A DNA stretch of 64,000 nt. Origin: Microbacteriaceae bacterium VKM Ac-2855. GTDB lineage: Bacteria > Actinomycetota > Actinomycetes > Actinomycetales > Microbacteriaceae. Below, piece after piece: positions 40,784 to 49,945 of the stretch. The notes under the pieces are model-generated. The model saw only the letters and a program-made list of their open reading frames with translations, was not told where the DNA came from and ran no database searches. The stretch's first letter is position 1. Every line of letters starts with the position of its first letter. Made by a program: the position numbers and the translations under genes. The stretch lies in the NCBI GenBank assembly GCA_013204985.1, contig JABMLG010000003.1, forward strand, positions 1 to 64,000. The letters run 5' to 3'.

Positions 40784-41965
40784 CTAGCTCACCGGGTGCA
40801 GCACCACCTTGATGCAGCCGTCCTCCTTCTTCTGGAAGATCGAGTACATCGCGGGCGCTTCGTCGATGCCGACGTGGTGCGTCACGAGGTCTTCGGTACC
40901 GAGCGGATCGCTCGGGTCCTCCACCAGGGGCAGGATGTCGTCGATCCAGCGGCGTACGTTGCACTGCCCCATCCGCAGGGTGACCTGCTTGTCGAACATC
41001 GACATCATCGGCATCGGGTCGGCCTCGCCCCCGTAGACGCCGCTGAGCGAGACGGTGCCGCCCCGACGCACCAGATCGAGGGCGTTGTGCAGCACGACCA
41101 GACGGTCGACGCCGGCGGTCTGCATCATGGCTCGCGCCAGCGGCTTGGGCAGGATCCCGGTGATCGCCTGGGCCGCGGCGGCGACGGGCGAGCCGTGCGC
41201 CTCCATCCCGACCGCGTCGATCACGGCGTCCGGCCCGCGACCGGCGAAGCGCGACCGAAGCGTCTCGACGACGTCGTCACCCGCGTCGTGCGTAGCGATG
41301 CCGTGTCGCTCGGCCATCGCGCGGCGCTCCGGAACCGGATCGACCGCGACGACCGCGTAGCCGCGGTGCTTCGCGATCCGGGCGGCGAACTGGCCGACCG
41401 GTCCGAGCCCGAAGACCACGACGGAGCCGTTCTCGGGCACGTCGGCGTACTCGACGCCCTGCCACGCCGTCGGCAGGATGTCGCTGAGGAACAGGTAGCG
41501 CTCATCCGGCAGCTCGGTACCGACCCGGATGAGGTTGGCATCGGCGCGGTGCACCCGCAGTCGTTCGGCCTGCCCGCCGGGGATCTGGCCGTACAGCTTC
41601 GTGTAGCCGTAAAGCGCCGCTCCGCTGTCGAACTCCGTGACCTGCGTCGTCTCGCACTGCGACTGCAGGCCACGCTCGCACATGAAGCAGTGTCCGCACG
41701 CAATGGTGAACGGCACCACGACCCGGTCGCCGACTGCGATCCCGGTCACGTCCGATCCGACCGCCTCGACGACGCCCATCGACTCGTGACCGAGGATGTC
41801 GCCGGCGTCGAGGAACGGGCCGAACAGTTCGTACAGGTGCAGGTCGGAGCCGCAGATCGCCGTCGAGGTGATGCGGATGATCGCGTCGGTCGGCTCCTGG
41901 ATCCGCGGATCCTCGACATCGTCGACGCGGATGTTGCGCTTGCCCTGCCATGTCACGGCCTTCAT
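40784..41965 (-). CDS. Zinc-dependent alcohol dehydrogenase, formaldehyde-dehydrogenase-like
   Basis: The 393-residue medium-chain dehydrogenase has the catalytic zinc site (TAICGSDLHLYE, GHESMG), the structural zinc cysteines in CGHCFMCERGLQSQC, and the cofactor motif VFGLGPVGQFAARIA. The sequence type is the glutathione-independent or mycothiol-like formaldehyde dehydrogenase branch (long insertions before the C-terminus). It oxidises aldehydes or alcohols with NAD(P). It is a single gene. Confidence 0.9.
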   Translation of the reverse strand: MKAVTWQGKRNIRVDDVEDPRIQEPTDAIIRITSTAICGSDLHLYELFGPFLDAGDILGHESMGVVEAVGSDVTGIAVGDRVVVPFTIACGHCFMCERGLQSQCETTQVTEFDSGAALYGYTKLYGQIPGGQAERLRVHRADANLIRVGTELPDERYLFLSDILPTAWQGVEYADVPENGSVVVFGLGPVGQFAARIAKHRGYAVVAVDPVPERRAMAERHGIATHDAGDDVVETLRSRFAGRGPDAVIDAVGMEAHGSPVAAAAQAITGILPKPLARAMMQTAGVDRLVVLHNALDLVRRGGTVSLSGVYGGEADPMPMMSMFDKQVTLRMGQCNVRRWIDDILPLVEDPSDPLGTEDLVTHHVGIDEAPAMYSIFQKKEDGCIKVVLHPVS

Positions 41966-42070
41966 CGGCTGCCCTTCGTTGCGCTGATCATGGAGTCCAC
42001 CCTCCCGTGATCCGAGGGTGACGAGGAGGGGCTTGCCAAACCCGGGCCGCGGCCGAAGGATGCGCCGCGT

Positions 42071-43075
42071 TCAGCCCAGCGGTGGGGATCCACGGTGGGT
42101 GCTGCGCTTCTGCAGACCGCGCACGATGATCGCGAGCGCCTCCGTCGAGCCGACGGTCGGCTGCCAGTCGAGCTCGCGTCGCGCGCGCTCGGTCGACATC
42201 AGCGGCACGGCCTCGGAGAGGTCGAGCCACCCGGGGTCGGTGTTCTGCGCGTGCAGAGCCCAGCTCGACGCGACGAGGGCGCGCAGCACCGCGAAGCGCA
42301 TCGGCACGGCTCGACCGGCTCCGATCGCCGCTGCGATCTGGTCGGGGCCGACGGGCGGCTCGGCCGCGAGATTGAACGCGCCGCGGGCGTCGCGTTCGAG
42401 GGCGCGGACGATCGCGTCGGCGACGTCGCGAGCGTGGACGACCTGCGAGACCAAGCGGTTCGAGACGGGCAGGACCGGCAGGGGAACCCGGCCGACCCAG
42501 CGGGTGGGGATCCACCAGCCGAGGAACAGCCGGGCGATCTCGGTCGCAGCAGCGTCTTGGAACACCAGGCCGGGGCGGATTCGCACGACGGCGGTGTCCG
42601 GATGCTGCTGCTCGAAGGTGTCCAGCGCGCGCTCGGCCATGGCCTTGTGCCGCGCGTAGTGCGAGCTGTGCACGCCGCCCGTGGGCCAGGACTCGTCGAC
42701 GCGTCGGTGCTTCGGGCCGAGGGAGTATGCCCCGACCGAGGAGGCCCAGACGAAACGCGGGACCCCGTCGAGCGCGGCGAGCACGTGCCGGAGGCCGTGC
42801 ACATTGGTGCGCTCGAGAGCGCGCTGGTCGCGATTGGGTTGCAACGCCCACGCCAGGTCGACCACCGCATCCGCTCCGGCGACGATCGAGCGCAGGCGCG
42901 CGGCGGATGCAGGGTCGCCCACGTCCGCGGTCTCCCAGTCCGCACCGTCGTAGGGCGCCGTCCGGGTGTCGGGGCGGCGGCGGGCGACGCCGATGACGCT
43001 GTGATCCGTGCCGCCTAGCCGTTCGAGCAGGGCCGTGCCCAGATTGCCGGTCGCACCGAAGACGACGATCCTCAC
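42071..43075 (-). CDS. NAD-dependent epimerase/dehydratase family protein
   Basis: The 334-residue extended SDR has the N-terminal motif VVFGATGNLGTALLERLGG (G-x2-G-x2-G), an ASSVGAYSLG strand and YARHK (Y-x3-K) near residue 150. The substrate is probably a nucleotide sugar or other metabolite. It overlaps the upstream small gene by ATGA and ends close to the alcohol dehydrogenase start. Confidence 0.85.
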   Translation of the reverse strand: MRIVVFGATGNLGTALLERLGGTDHSVIGVARRRPDTRTAPYDGADWETADVGDPASAARLRSIVAGADAVVDLAWALQPNRDQRALERTNVHGLRHVLAALDGVPRFVWASSVGAYSLGPKHRRVDESWPTGGVHSSHYARHKAMAERALDTFEQQHPDTAVVRIRPGLVFQDAAATEIARLFLGWWIPTRWVGRVPLPVLPVSNRLVSQVVHARDVADAIVRALERDARGAFNLAAEPPVGPDQIAAAIGAGRAVPMRFAVLRALVASSWALHAQNTDPGWLDLSEAVPLMSTERARRELDWQPTVGSTEALAIIVRGLQKRSTHRGSPPLG

Positions 43076-43344
43076 GGTGACGACGTCGTGGTGCCGGCGT
43101 GCCCTGGGAAGGGCTTGCCGTCGAGGCTGACCTCCTCCGGCGGCACCTCGACGTCGCCGACGTCGTCCGGTCCACCGGTTCCGGGTACCTGGGTGACGTG
43201 CGCGTCGCCGGTCACCTCGGTGCTGGACTGATCCGGGGCGGACGCCTGCCGGGCGCTCGTCTCGCGTTCGCTGCCGGGCGACTCCGCCCGATCGTTCTCG
43301 GTCTGGTCGCGCTCGTCGGTCCGGTCGCGCTCATCGTTCGTCAT
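43072..43344 (-). CDS. Hypothetical low-complexity acidic protein
   Basis: The 90-residue protein is rich in Asp, Glu, Arg, Ser and Thr (ERDRTDERDQTENDRAESPG) and is probably disordered. AGGAGAAGACG lies upstream of the ATG. It is coupled to the epimerase gene by ATGA and follows another small gene by nine bases, so the three form an operon. No family is recognised. Confidence 0.55.
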   Translation of the reverse strand: MTNDERDRTDERDQTENDRAESPGSERETSARQASAPDQSSTEVTGDAHVTQVPGTGGPDDVGDVEVPPEEVSLDGKPFPGHAGTTTSSP

Positions 43345-43353
43345 CGTCTTCTC

Positions 43354-43590
43354 CTACGATTCGATCTCGCCGGCCGCGACCGCGTCGGCGTACGTGCGGA
43401 TGTCGGGGCCGGGTTCGTAGTCGATGAAGCGGTCCTTCATCCGTGCGTTCAGTTCCGCGTACACCTCGTCCGAGGAACGCCCGCCCATGGTGCCTGCGAG
43501 CTCGACGACCGCGTCACGCAGCACCGCGTCCGCATCCGCCACGATCTTCGCGCGAGCCTGCTCGTTCCAGTGGATCTCCGACGCCTGCAT
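43354..43590 (-). CDS. Hypothetical small helical protein
   Basis: The 78-residue acidic protein reads MQASEIHWNEQARAKIVADA, then AVVELAGTMGGRSSDEVYAE. ATG 43590 has GGAG six bases upstream. It resembles small stress-associated helical proteins in composition, but no family is confirmed. It is the first gene of a three-gene unit with a disordered protein and an epimerase. Confidence 0.6.
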   Translation of the reverse strand: MQASEIHWNEQARAKIVADADAVLRDAVVELAGTMGGRSSDEVYAELNARMKDRFIDYEPGPDIRTYADAVAAGEIES

Positions 43591-43650
43591 GTTGTTCTCC
43601 GTCACCGCAACCGCGAGTGGCTGCTCCTGATCGACGTTAGCTTCCGGCTG

Positions 43651-43712
43651 CGGTCGTTCGCAGTGCTTGCGCGAGCGCGACCGACGACATAGGAGTGCAC
43701 TGCGAACGACCG
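43651..43712. repeat. Perfect 16-bp inverted repeat in the 43591-43977 gap
   Basis: Left arm cggtcgttcgcagtgc (43651-43666) and right arm gcactgcgaacgaccg (43697-43712) are exact complements around a 30-base loop. The 387-base gap is otherwise without a supported gene and holds the divergent promoters of the small-gene operon and the ABC exporter. The repeat may be a regulatory site or a small element. Confidence 0.8.
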
Positions 43713-43977
43713 GATTCGGGCCGCACAACGGCGAGGTCCCCGCGAGCGGAGCTCAGCGGGGACCTGCGGCGCTCGCGTCTGGGGGAAACGCGGCGCGGCG
43801 TTCACGGTACCTCCGGATGCAACGGCGGAGGGGGCCCTGCTTCTGGGGGGATACAGGCGGATGACCGCCGTCTACGGCGCGAACGGCGTCTTCCGAGCGG
43901 AAAACGCTTGCCCAAACCGGCGTTGATCGGGGTACGGTGATCTCGCGTCCCGGTCACGACGCGAATTGGAGCCAGCC

Positions 43978-45747
43978 GTGAGAGCCCCCCGACCCTCGAC
44001 CGCGCCGATCGCGATCGATCGCCACCGCCCCGTGCGCTCCATCGTGCGCCTCCTCGGGCGGTACCGCGGGCGGGTCGGACTCTCGGTCCTGTTCTTCGCG
44101 GTGAAGGACACCCCGCTGTGGCTGCTCCCCGTGGTGACCGCGGCCATCATCGACGTCGTGGTCGCCGGAGGGCCGGCCACGACGCTGTGGTTCTGGGCGG
44201 CCGTTGCCGTGATCGCGCTGGCGCAGAACTACCCGAATCACGTGATGTACACCCGCCTGTTCATGAGCGCCGTCCGCTACACGGGAGCCGATCTGCGCAA
44301 TGCGCTCGCGGCCCGGTTGCAGAATCTGTCGATCGGCTTCCACTCGCGAGCGAGCTCCTCCGTCGTTCAGACGAAGGTGGTCCGCGACGTCGAGAACATC
44401 GAGACGATGCTGCAGCAGGTCGGGCATCCGCTGCTCTCGGCGACGATGGTAGCGATCGGCGCCGTGGTGATGACAGCGATCGAAGTGCCCGCCTTCCTGC
44501 CCGTCTACGCGTGCGCGATCCCGTTGGCGGTCATGCTGCGGGCGTTCCTCGGTCAGCGTTCGCGCCGCAGCAACGAGGAGTTCCGTCGCGAGGTCGAGCA
44601 CTTCTCGGCGCGGGTCGGAGAGATGGCCACGCTCATCCCCATCACGCGGGCGCACGGGCTGGAGGAGACGGCGGTCGAGCGGGTCGCGGCCGGAGCCGAG
44701 GGTGTCCGCTCGGCCGGCTTCAGTCTCGATCTGTTGAACGGCCGGTTCGCCTCGCTGTCGTGGGTGAGCCTGCAACTGCTCGGCACCGCCTGCCTCGTGC
44801 TGGCCGCCTGGGTCTCGATCAGCGGCTGGTTGCCGATCACCCCGGGGCAGGTCGTGCTGCTGAGCTCGTACTTCGCACTGCTCACGGGCGCGATGACCAA
44901 CCTGCTCATGCTGCTGCCCGTGATCGCGCGCGGCACCGAATCCGTCCGGTCCATCGGTGAGGTGATGGAGGATCCCGATCTCGAACACAACGCCGGCAAG
45001 GCGCGGGTGTCGGAGGTGAGCGGCCGGATCCGGCTCGCGCACGTGACGTACGAGTACGAGGGTGCGAGCGTCGGAGTCCGCGACATCGTGCTCGATGTCG
45101 CTGCCGGCGAGACGGTGGCGTTCGTCGGATCCTCCGGTTCGGGCAAATCGACCATGCTCAACCTGGTGCTCGGCTTCCTCCGGCCCACGGGCGGACGCAT
45201 CCTGCTCGACGGCGTGGACGCCGAGACGCTCGACCTGCGCAGCTATCGGCGCTTCGTCTCGGTGGTGCCGCAGGAATCGGTGCTCTTCGAGGGTTCGATC
45301 CGCGACAACGTCGCCTACGGCCTGAGCGGCGTGAGCGACGAACGGATCACGGAGGCGTTGCGCGACGCGAACGCGCTCGAGTTCGTCCGCGAACTGCCAG
45401 AGGGCTGGAACACGGTGGTGGGGGAGCGAGGCGCCCGGCTCTCGGGTGGTCAGCGTCAGCGCATCGCGATCGCCCGAGCCCTGGTACGCGACCCGCGAGT
45501 GCTGATCCTCGACGAGGCGACCAGCGCGCTCGATCCGGAGTCGGAGGCGTCCGTGAAGGAGGCTCTGCAGCGGCTCATGCGCGGACGCACGACGCTCGTC
45601 GTCGCGCACCGGCTGTCGACCATCCGCTCCGCCGATCGGATCGTGGTGCTCGAACGCGGACGCATCGTCGAGATCGGCAGCCACGAACGCCTGCTCGATG
45701 CCGGCGGCCGGTACGCGGGACTGCACGCGGTGCAGTCCGGCGGCTGA
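43978..45747 (+). CDS. ABC exporter half-transporter (permease and ATPase fused)
   Basis: The 589-residue protein has a six-helix membrane domain (about residues 30-320) and a C-terminal ATPase with Walker A GSSGSGKST near 384, signature LSGGQRQRIAIARAL near 488, Walker B LILDEATSALD and the H-loop AHRLST. All catalytic residues are present. It would work as a homodimer exporting a drug, lipid or peptide. GTG 43978 is chosen over TTG 43966 for GGAG spacing. Confidence 0.92.
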   Translation: MRAPRPSTAPIAIDRHRPVRSIVRLLGRYRGRVGLSVLFFAVKDTPLWLLPVVTAAIIDVVVAGGPATTLWFWAAVAVIALAQNYPNHVMYTRLFMSAVRYTGADLRNALAARLQNLSIGFHSRASSSVVQTKVVRDVENIETMLQQVGHPLLSATMVAIGAVVMTAIEVPAFLPVYACAIPLAVMLRAFLGQRSRRSNEEFRREVEHFSARVGEMATLIPITRAHGLEETAVERVAAGAEGVRSAGFSLDLLNGRFASLSWVSLQLLGTACLVLAAWVSISGWLPITPGQVVLLSSYFALLTGAMTNLLMLLPVIARGTESVRSIGEVMEDPDLEHNAGKARVSEVSGRIRLAHVTYEYEGASVGVRDIVLDVAAGETVAFVGSSGSGKSTMLNLVLGFLRPTGGRILLDGVDAETLDLRSYRRFVSVVPQESVLFEGSIRDNVAYGLSGVSDERITEALRDANALEFVRELPEGWNTVVGERGARLSGGQRQRIAIARALVRDPRVLILDEATSALDPESEASVKEALQRLMRGRTTLVVAHRLSTIRSADRIVVLERGRIVEIGSHERLLDAGGRYAGLHAVQSGG

Positions 45748-45885
45748 GGAGGCACGGTGCCGCCCTCGACGCAACGTCCCCCATTGCGGTGACGCGGAGT
45801 CGAGGTCAAGAGCGCTACCGTGCAGGGCGGGATAGGGGCGGGCACTCGCGCGCGTACCCGCTCGGCGACAAGAGGAGCCACCGTC

Positions 45886-48222
45886 ATGCGGAGAACCCGT
45901 TCGATCACGCTTCTGAGCGCGCTGGCCCTCGCGGCCGGGCTGCTGGTACCGGCGGCTCCGGCTGCTGCGGAGGAGATCCCCGGCTACGGGGCGGCTGCGG
46001 CGGCGATCGATCGCGTCGAGACCATCACGGGAACGGTGCCGACCGATGCGGCGACGATCGCCGTGCAGGGCACGCTGAGCGTGGTGGCGGTCGAGCCGCG
46101 AGACGGCGGCGATGCCGCCCCGATCGTCTCCGTGCTGTACGAGGGCGGTTCGGTGCGGATCTCGGGCGCGCTACCCGACGACATCGTCTCCGGCGCCCGT
46201 TTCGACGGGACGCTCGTGGCCGACGCGACGACTCGATCCCGGTCCACCCTCCCGGTCGAGGCCGGATCCGAGGCGAGTGGTGCCGAAGCGGATGCGCTTC
46301 TCACGGCCTCCGACGACGATGCGCTGCCCGTCGCCGCGGCCACCGTGCGGTGGAGCACGGGTGCTGCCGCTGCGGCGACCGCGCACACGGTCGACGTCGC
46401 CGTCACGGCGCCACCCGGATCCGGCCTCGGCTACTACCCGGATGCGCAGGTGAAGGCCCTGATCGCCCGCCTCGACGTCTATTACCGCGACCAGACGGCC
46501 GGGCAGATCGCCTCGATCACCGTTCCTCGAACGATCCTGCGCTACGTCTCCTCGGCGGCTGCGCCCTGCGACGGGCCCGAGCTGTGGAGCGAAGCGCGCA
46601 CGCGGTTCGGGACGAGCGAGAGCGACTACCTGGACGGATCCGGTCGGCACCTGCTCGTGCTCTCGCCGGCGAGCTGCAGAGAACTGAATCCCGAGTACGG
46701 CGGGTTGGGCAACATCGGCTCGTCGCTCGGAGACGGCGGCCAGATGTGGGTGGAGGACTGGAGCGAAACCGACGACTCGGTGACCGCTCACGAATTCGGC
46801 CACAACGTTGGTTTCAACCACGCCGGTCGCCGCGCGTGCACGAACTCGGGAGGTTTCCCCGACTGCACCCCGAACGAGTACGGCGATCTCTACGACATCA
46901 TGGGCGGCGCCCGCTCCGGTCCGCACGAATTGACGACCTTCAACGCCACTCGGCGCATCGACTACGGGCTCCTCCCCACGAGCAGCATCACCGCGCTGGC
47001 TCTCGGCCCGGGGCAGGGGGCCCGCACGTGGACGATGAAGCTCCGAGCCGCCTCCGAACCGTCAGGCGTCCGCGTCGTGTCCGTGACGGATCCCTTCGAC
47101 GGTTCGCGTTACGACGTCGAATACCGCGCCGGCACCGGCACCGACGACGGGGCGATCTACGACCAGATGGAGAACACCGACTTCCAACGCGGTGTCCGAC
47201 TGCTCAGCTCATACCGACTGCGGAGCACGCTGCTCACCCCGGTCGCGGCCTGGAACGCCGACGACGGCCAGGAGCAGGCGGCGGTGGCCGGCGAATCCAT
47301 CACGGCCCCCTCGGGTCGCGTCGTGGTGCAGGTGGATGCGCTCGACGGGACGAACGCGGATCTCACGATCCGGATCACGGATGTGCCCGCTCTCGTCTCG
47401 AGCGGTGCCGGCATCTCGGCGGCCTACGGCCGTGCGCCGGGGAACCGCCTCGACGCGTTCACCTTCTGGAACGTGCCCGGCGCCCGGCTGAGTTACCAGT
47501 GGTACGACGACGGCGTCGCGATCCGCGGCGCGACGGAGCCGAGCTATACGCCCTCGACGGACCAGTACGGCCATCGGATCAGCTACCACGTCGAGGCGAC
47601 GAAGCCCGGTTTCAAGCCCGCCGGCGCGGACTCGCGGTGGCCGAGTTACGTCTCCGACGAGTACAACACGTTCGAGGACGTCACTCCCGACTCCGAGTTC
47701 TTCGACGACATCCAGTGGGTCGCCGGCGAGCAGATCGCTCGCGGCTACTCGACCCGCGCCGGACTGGAATACCGGCCTGTGGAGAAGGTCAGTCGGCAGG
47801 CGATGGCGGCCTTCCTCTACCGCGACCAGGGTGAGCCCGCGTTCACCCCGCCGGCGCGACCGAGTTTCGTCGACGTGCCGCTCACGCATCCGTTCTATCG
47901 CGAGATCGAGTGGATGCGGGCGGAGGGCATCACGACCGGTGTCGTGAACCCGGATGGAACGCGGTCGTACCTGCCCAACGACCCGGTATCGCGTCAGGCG
48001 ACGGCGGCGTTCCTCTCACGGATCGACGGCGGCAGCACCTACACGCCGGCGACGCCGACGTTCTCGGACGTCCCGAAGTCGAATCCGTTCTGGTCGCAGA
48101 TCGAGTGGATGGCCGCGGAGGGGATCACGACCGGATACCCCGACGGGACCTTCCGCCCGCTCGACGCGGTGACGCGGCAGTCGATGGCCGCCTTCCTGCA
48201 CCGGTACGACGGCGTATCGTGA
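45886..48222 (+). CDS. Secreted metzincin metalloprotease with C-terminal SLH domains
   Basis: The 778-residue protein has a Sec signal peptide (LLSALALAAGLLVPAAPAAA), a propeptide-like beta region, and a zinc protease domain with HEFGHNVGFNH near residue 301 (H-E-x2-H-x2-G-x2-H) and a Met-turn YDIMGG near 337, as in gametolysin/reprolysin-like metzincins. Beta domains follow (about 380-590), one like an Ig module (LSYQWYDDGVAIRGATEPSY). Three SLH domains fill about 597-778, which attach the protein to secondary cell-wall polymers. GAGGAG precedes ATG 45886. It should act on the cell surface. Confidence 0.9.
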   Translation: MRRTRSITLLSALALAAGLLVPAAPAAAEEIPGYGAAAAAIDRVETITGTVPTDAATIAVQGTLSVVAVEPRDGGDAAPIVSVLYEGGSVRISGALPDDIVSGARFDGTLVADATTRSRSTLPVEAGSEASGAEADALLTASDDDALPVAAATVRWSTGAAAAATAHTVDVAVTAPPGSGLGYYPDAQVKALIARLDVYYRDQTAGQIASITVPRTILRYVSSAAAPCDGPELWSEARTRFGTSESDYLDGSGRHLLVLSPASCRELNPEYGGLGNIGSSLGDGGQMWVEDWSETDDSVTAHEFGHNVGFNHAGRRACTNSGGFPDCTPNEYGDLYDIMGGARSGPHELTTFNATRRIDYGLLPTSSITALALGPGQGARTWTMKLRAASEPSGVRVVSVTDPFDGSRYDVEYRAGTGTDDGAIYDQMENTDFQRGVRLLSSYRLRSTLLTPVAAWNADDGQEQAAVAGESITAPSGRVVVQVDALDGTNADLTIRITDVPALVSSGAGISAAYGRAPGNRLDAFTFWNVPGARLSYQWYDDGVAIRGATEPSYTPSTDQYGHRISYHVEATKPGFKPAGADSRWPSYVSDEYNTFEDVTPDSEFFDDIQWVAGEQIARGYSTRAGLEYRPVEKVSRQAMAAFLYRDQGEPAFTPPARPSFVDVPLTHPFYREIEWMRAEGITTGVVNPDGTRSYLPNDPVSRQATAAFLSRIDGGSTYTPATPTFSDVPKSNPFWSQIEWMAAEGITTGYPDGTFRPLDAVTRQSMAAFLHRYDGVS

Positions 48223-48225
48223 GCC

Positions 48226-48269
48226 GTCGGCGTCGCGTCGGCGTCGCGTCGGCGTCGCGTCGGCGTCGC
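48226..48269. repeat. 11-bp tandem repeat, four copies
   Basis: Four copies of gtcggcgtcgc follow directly after the protease stop and end about 15 bases before the convergent hypothetical gene. The array may vary in length between strains. Confidence 0.85.
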
Positions 48270-48283
48270 GTCGGGGGCTCGCC

Positions 48284-48655
48284 TCAGACGTGGAGCGTGC
48301 GCCAGTAGCTGAAGCGCTCGGGGCGTTCGGAGTCGTCGCTCGTCGCGTTCGTGCGCGCCCGCTCCGAGCGGTCGATCTCTTGCCAGGCGAGACGGCGCAG
48401 CGTCTCGTCATCCGAGGCGAGCAGCACGGAGTGCGGCAGCCAGCCCGGGAAGTCGGAGCGCTCGGGGGCGATCACGCCGGCGCTCCGTGCGAGCTGGAAG
48501 AGGAAGGCCGAGAACTTCGCGCCGTCCTCGTGCATCCGCAACAGGCGACCGAGGAGGCCGAGGCGGGGCGGGACGGCGGAGCGCGGCCAGTATTCGGTCG
48601 CGATGACGTCGTGCAGGAGCTTGGCTTCAGGATGGAGCAGGTGACGGATTCGCAT
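48284..48655 (-). CDS. Hypothetical protein
   Basis: The 123-residue soluble protein contains RIRHLLHPEAKLLHDVIATE, a GLLGRLLRMHEDGAKFSAFL helix and SDFPGWLPHSVLLASDDETL. No signal peptide, membrane segment or known domain is seen. It is a single minus-strand gene; the ATG lies 156 bases from the next gene's stop. Confidence 0.6.
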   Translation of the reverse strand: MRIRHLLHPEAKLLHDVIATEYWPRSAVPPRLGLLGRLLRMHEDGAKFSAFLFQLARSAGVIAPERSDFPGWLPHSVLLASDDETLRRLAWQEIDRSERARTNATSDDSERPERFSYWRTLHV

Positions 48656-48810
48656 CAGTGGTCAGACGGGGTTCTCTCGTGAGATACGGCCATGAAAAGC
48701 GGGCCCCGTCGACCTGGGCACCCATACTACCTGCTGCGCGTCGGGTGCGCCGAGTCCGCCCTGGGCGAGCTTCGCCGGGTTTTCGGCGAGTCTCGGCCGG
48801 CCTTCTTCCG

Positions 48811-49137
48811 CTACAGGTCGAAGTCGGAGATCTCGGTGCTCTGCGGCTGCTCTTCGAACAAGGGATGACCGGCGGTCCGCTCGCCCTGCTGGCGAGCGCG
48901 GATGTCGGCCAGGATGCTCTCGTCGCCTTCATCGCCCGTCGGGCCCTCGGCGGCTTCGCTGAACAGCTGACTCGACGGCCCCAGGAGCAGGTCGATGCGG
49001 TCGCGCCGGCTGGTCGCCGGAAGGATGAGCAGGTCGGCACCTTGCCGTCGAGCGAGGTGCATCGCGTACTCCTCGATGGCGCGAGCCACGTCATCCCCGA
49101 CGAGGATGCTGTCTCCGGCGAAATGCAGACGTCTCAT
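48811..49137 (-). CDS. Hypothetical small protein with an acidic tail (paralogue of 31304)
   Basis: The 108-residue protein starts MRRLHFAGDSILVGDDVARA and shares with the protein at 31304 an N-terminal strand-turn-helix pattern, an EYAMHLARRQGADLLIL helix-strand and a short acidic end (EISDFDL). The middle is disordered and acidic. Function unknown. It is transcribed away from a DUF7882 gene at 49290. Confidence 0.6.
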   Translation of the reverse strand: MRRLHFAGDSILVGDDVARAIEEYAMHLARRQGADLLILPATSRRDRIDLLLGPSSQLFSEAAEGPTGDEGDESILADIRARQQGERTAGHPLFEEQPQSTEISDFDL

Positions 49138-49289
49138 GAGTTCAGTCTGAGGGGATGAACCGGTAACGCACTGGGGGTGGCCCGGATCGGCTGTAGCGGC
49201 TACGGATACTGTCGGTCACGGGCCTAAACGCCTAAAATGGAACGTTCTTGCACGACGGACGAATGATGATCGATGAGAGGCAGCAACGC

Positions 49290-49586
49290 GTGGGGTTGTT
49301 CATCTACCGGGACGACACGAAGTTCGAGGTCGAGGACCGGGTGCTCGCCCACCTCGAACTGGTGATCACGACGAAGCTGCGACGCGACGAATCCTTCGCC
49401 TTCACCTGGCAGGAGGACGTGGCGACGGGAAGCGGCCGACGCAAGGTGTGGCTGCACCCGGCGATCCCGCTCGTGTACCGCTTCTACGGCAACCGCCCGC
49501 CGTCGATCAACCGGGCCTGGATCGAGGCGCTGATGCAGTCGGCGGACACGACGGCCGGACTGGTCATCCTGCCCGAACCGCAGTAG
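49290..49586 (+). CDS. DUF7882-like protein, copy C
   Basis: The 98-residue protein begins VGLFIYRDDT at GTG 49290, which matches the start of its paralogues (MGxLxYG) and has GAGAGG nine bases upstream; ATGs at 49263 and 49266 would add residues absent in the family. It has RVLAHLELVITTKLRRDESF, VWLHPAIPLVYRFYGNRPPS and LVILPEPQ. It is convergent with copy D, 35 bases apart. Confidence 0.75.
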   Translation: MGLFIYRDDTKFEVEDRVLAHLELVITTKLRRDESFAFTWQEDVATGSGRRKVWLHPAIPLVYRFYGNRPPSINRAWIEALMQSADTTAGLVILPEPQ

Positions 49587-49621
49587 GGCGCGACGTCCGG
49601 CACCGAGGCCGTCTCGCCGGC

Positions 49622-49945
49622 CTACTTCGTCGGCTCCGGGAGGACCCGGAGTCCGGTGGGTGTGCCGGCCGCGCGGGTCAGCGCATCCAGCCACGCCGGA
49701 TTCAGTGCATCCGTGCGCGGGGAGTCATACGTGAAGTAGAGCATCGTGCTCTTCGAGATCCAGACGCTGCCGTACTGTGCGCGTCGCGCCTCGGACTTGT
49801 CGCCACCCACCTCGGGCTCGTCGTCCCAGTTGAAACTGAACGCCTCATTGCGGCGCAGCTTCGCGATGATGACGGCCTGCAGGTGACGCAGCGCTCGATC
49901 CTCGATCTCGATGGCGGGCGCGAGTCCATAGAACAGGGAACCCAT
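49622..49945 (-). CDS. DUF7882-like protein, copy D
   Basis: The 107-residue protein begins MGSLFYGLAP at ATG 49945 and has RALRHLQAVIIAKLRRNEAF, VWISKSTMLYFTYDSPRTDA and LRVLPEPTK. It contains an insert of about eight residues (KSEARRAQYG) not in the other copies, and ISKS replaces the conserved (V/L)xMHP. It is convergent with copy C. Confidence 0.78.
   Translation of the reverse strand: MGSLFYGLAPAIEIEDRALRHLQAVIIAKLRRNEAFSFNWDDEPEVGGDKSEARRAQYGSVWISKSTMLYFTYDSPRTDALNPAWLDALTRAAGTPTGLRVLPEPTK

Noticed and set aside
43954..45774. Minus-strand frame of 606 codons opposite the ABC exporter
   Set aside because: Antisense to intact Walker and signature motifs; histidine/arginine-rich with no domain.
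45789..47834. Plus-strand frame of 681 codons in a different phase from the protease
   Set aside because: Arginine/glycine-rich out-of-phase reading of the protease gene; the other phase has a signal peptide, zinc motif and SLH domains.
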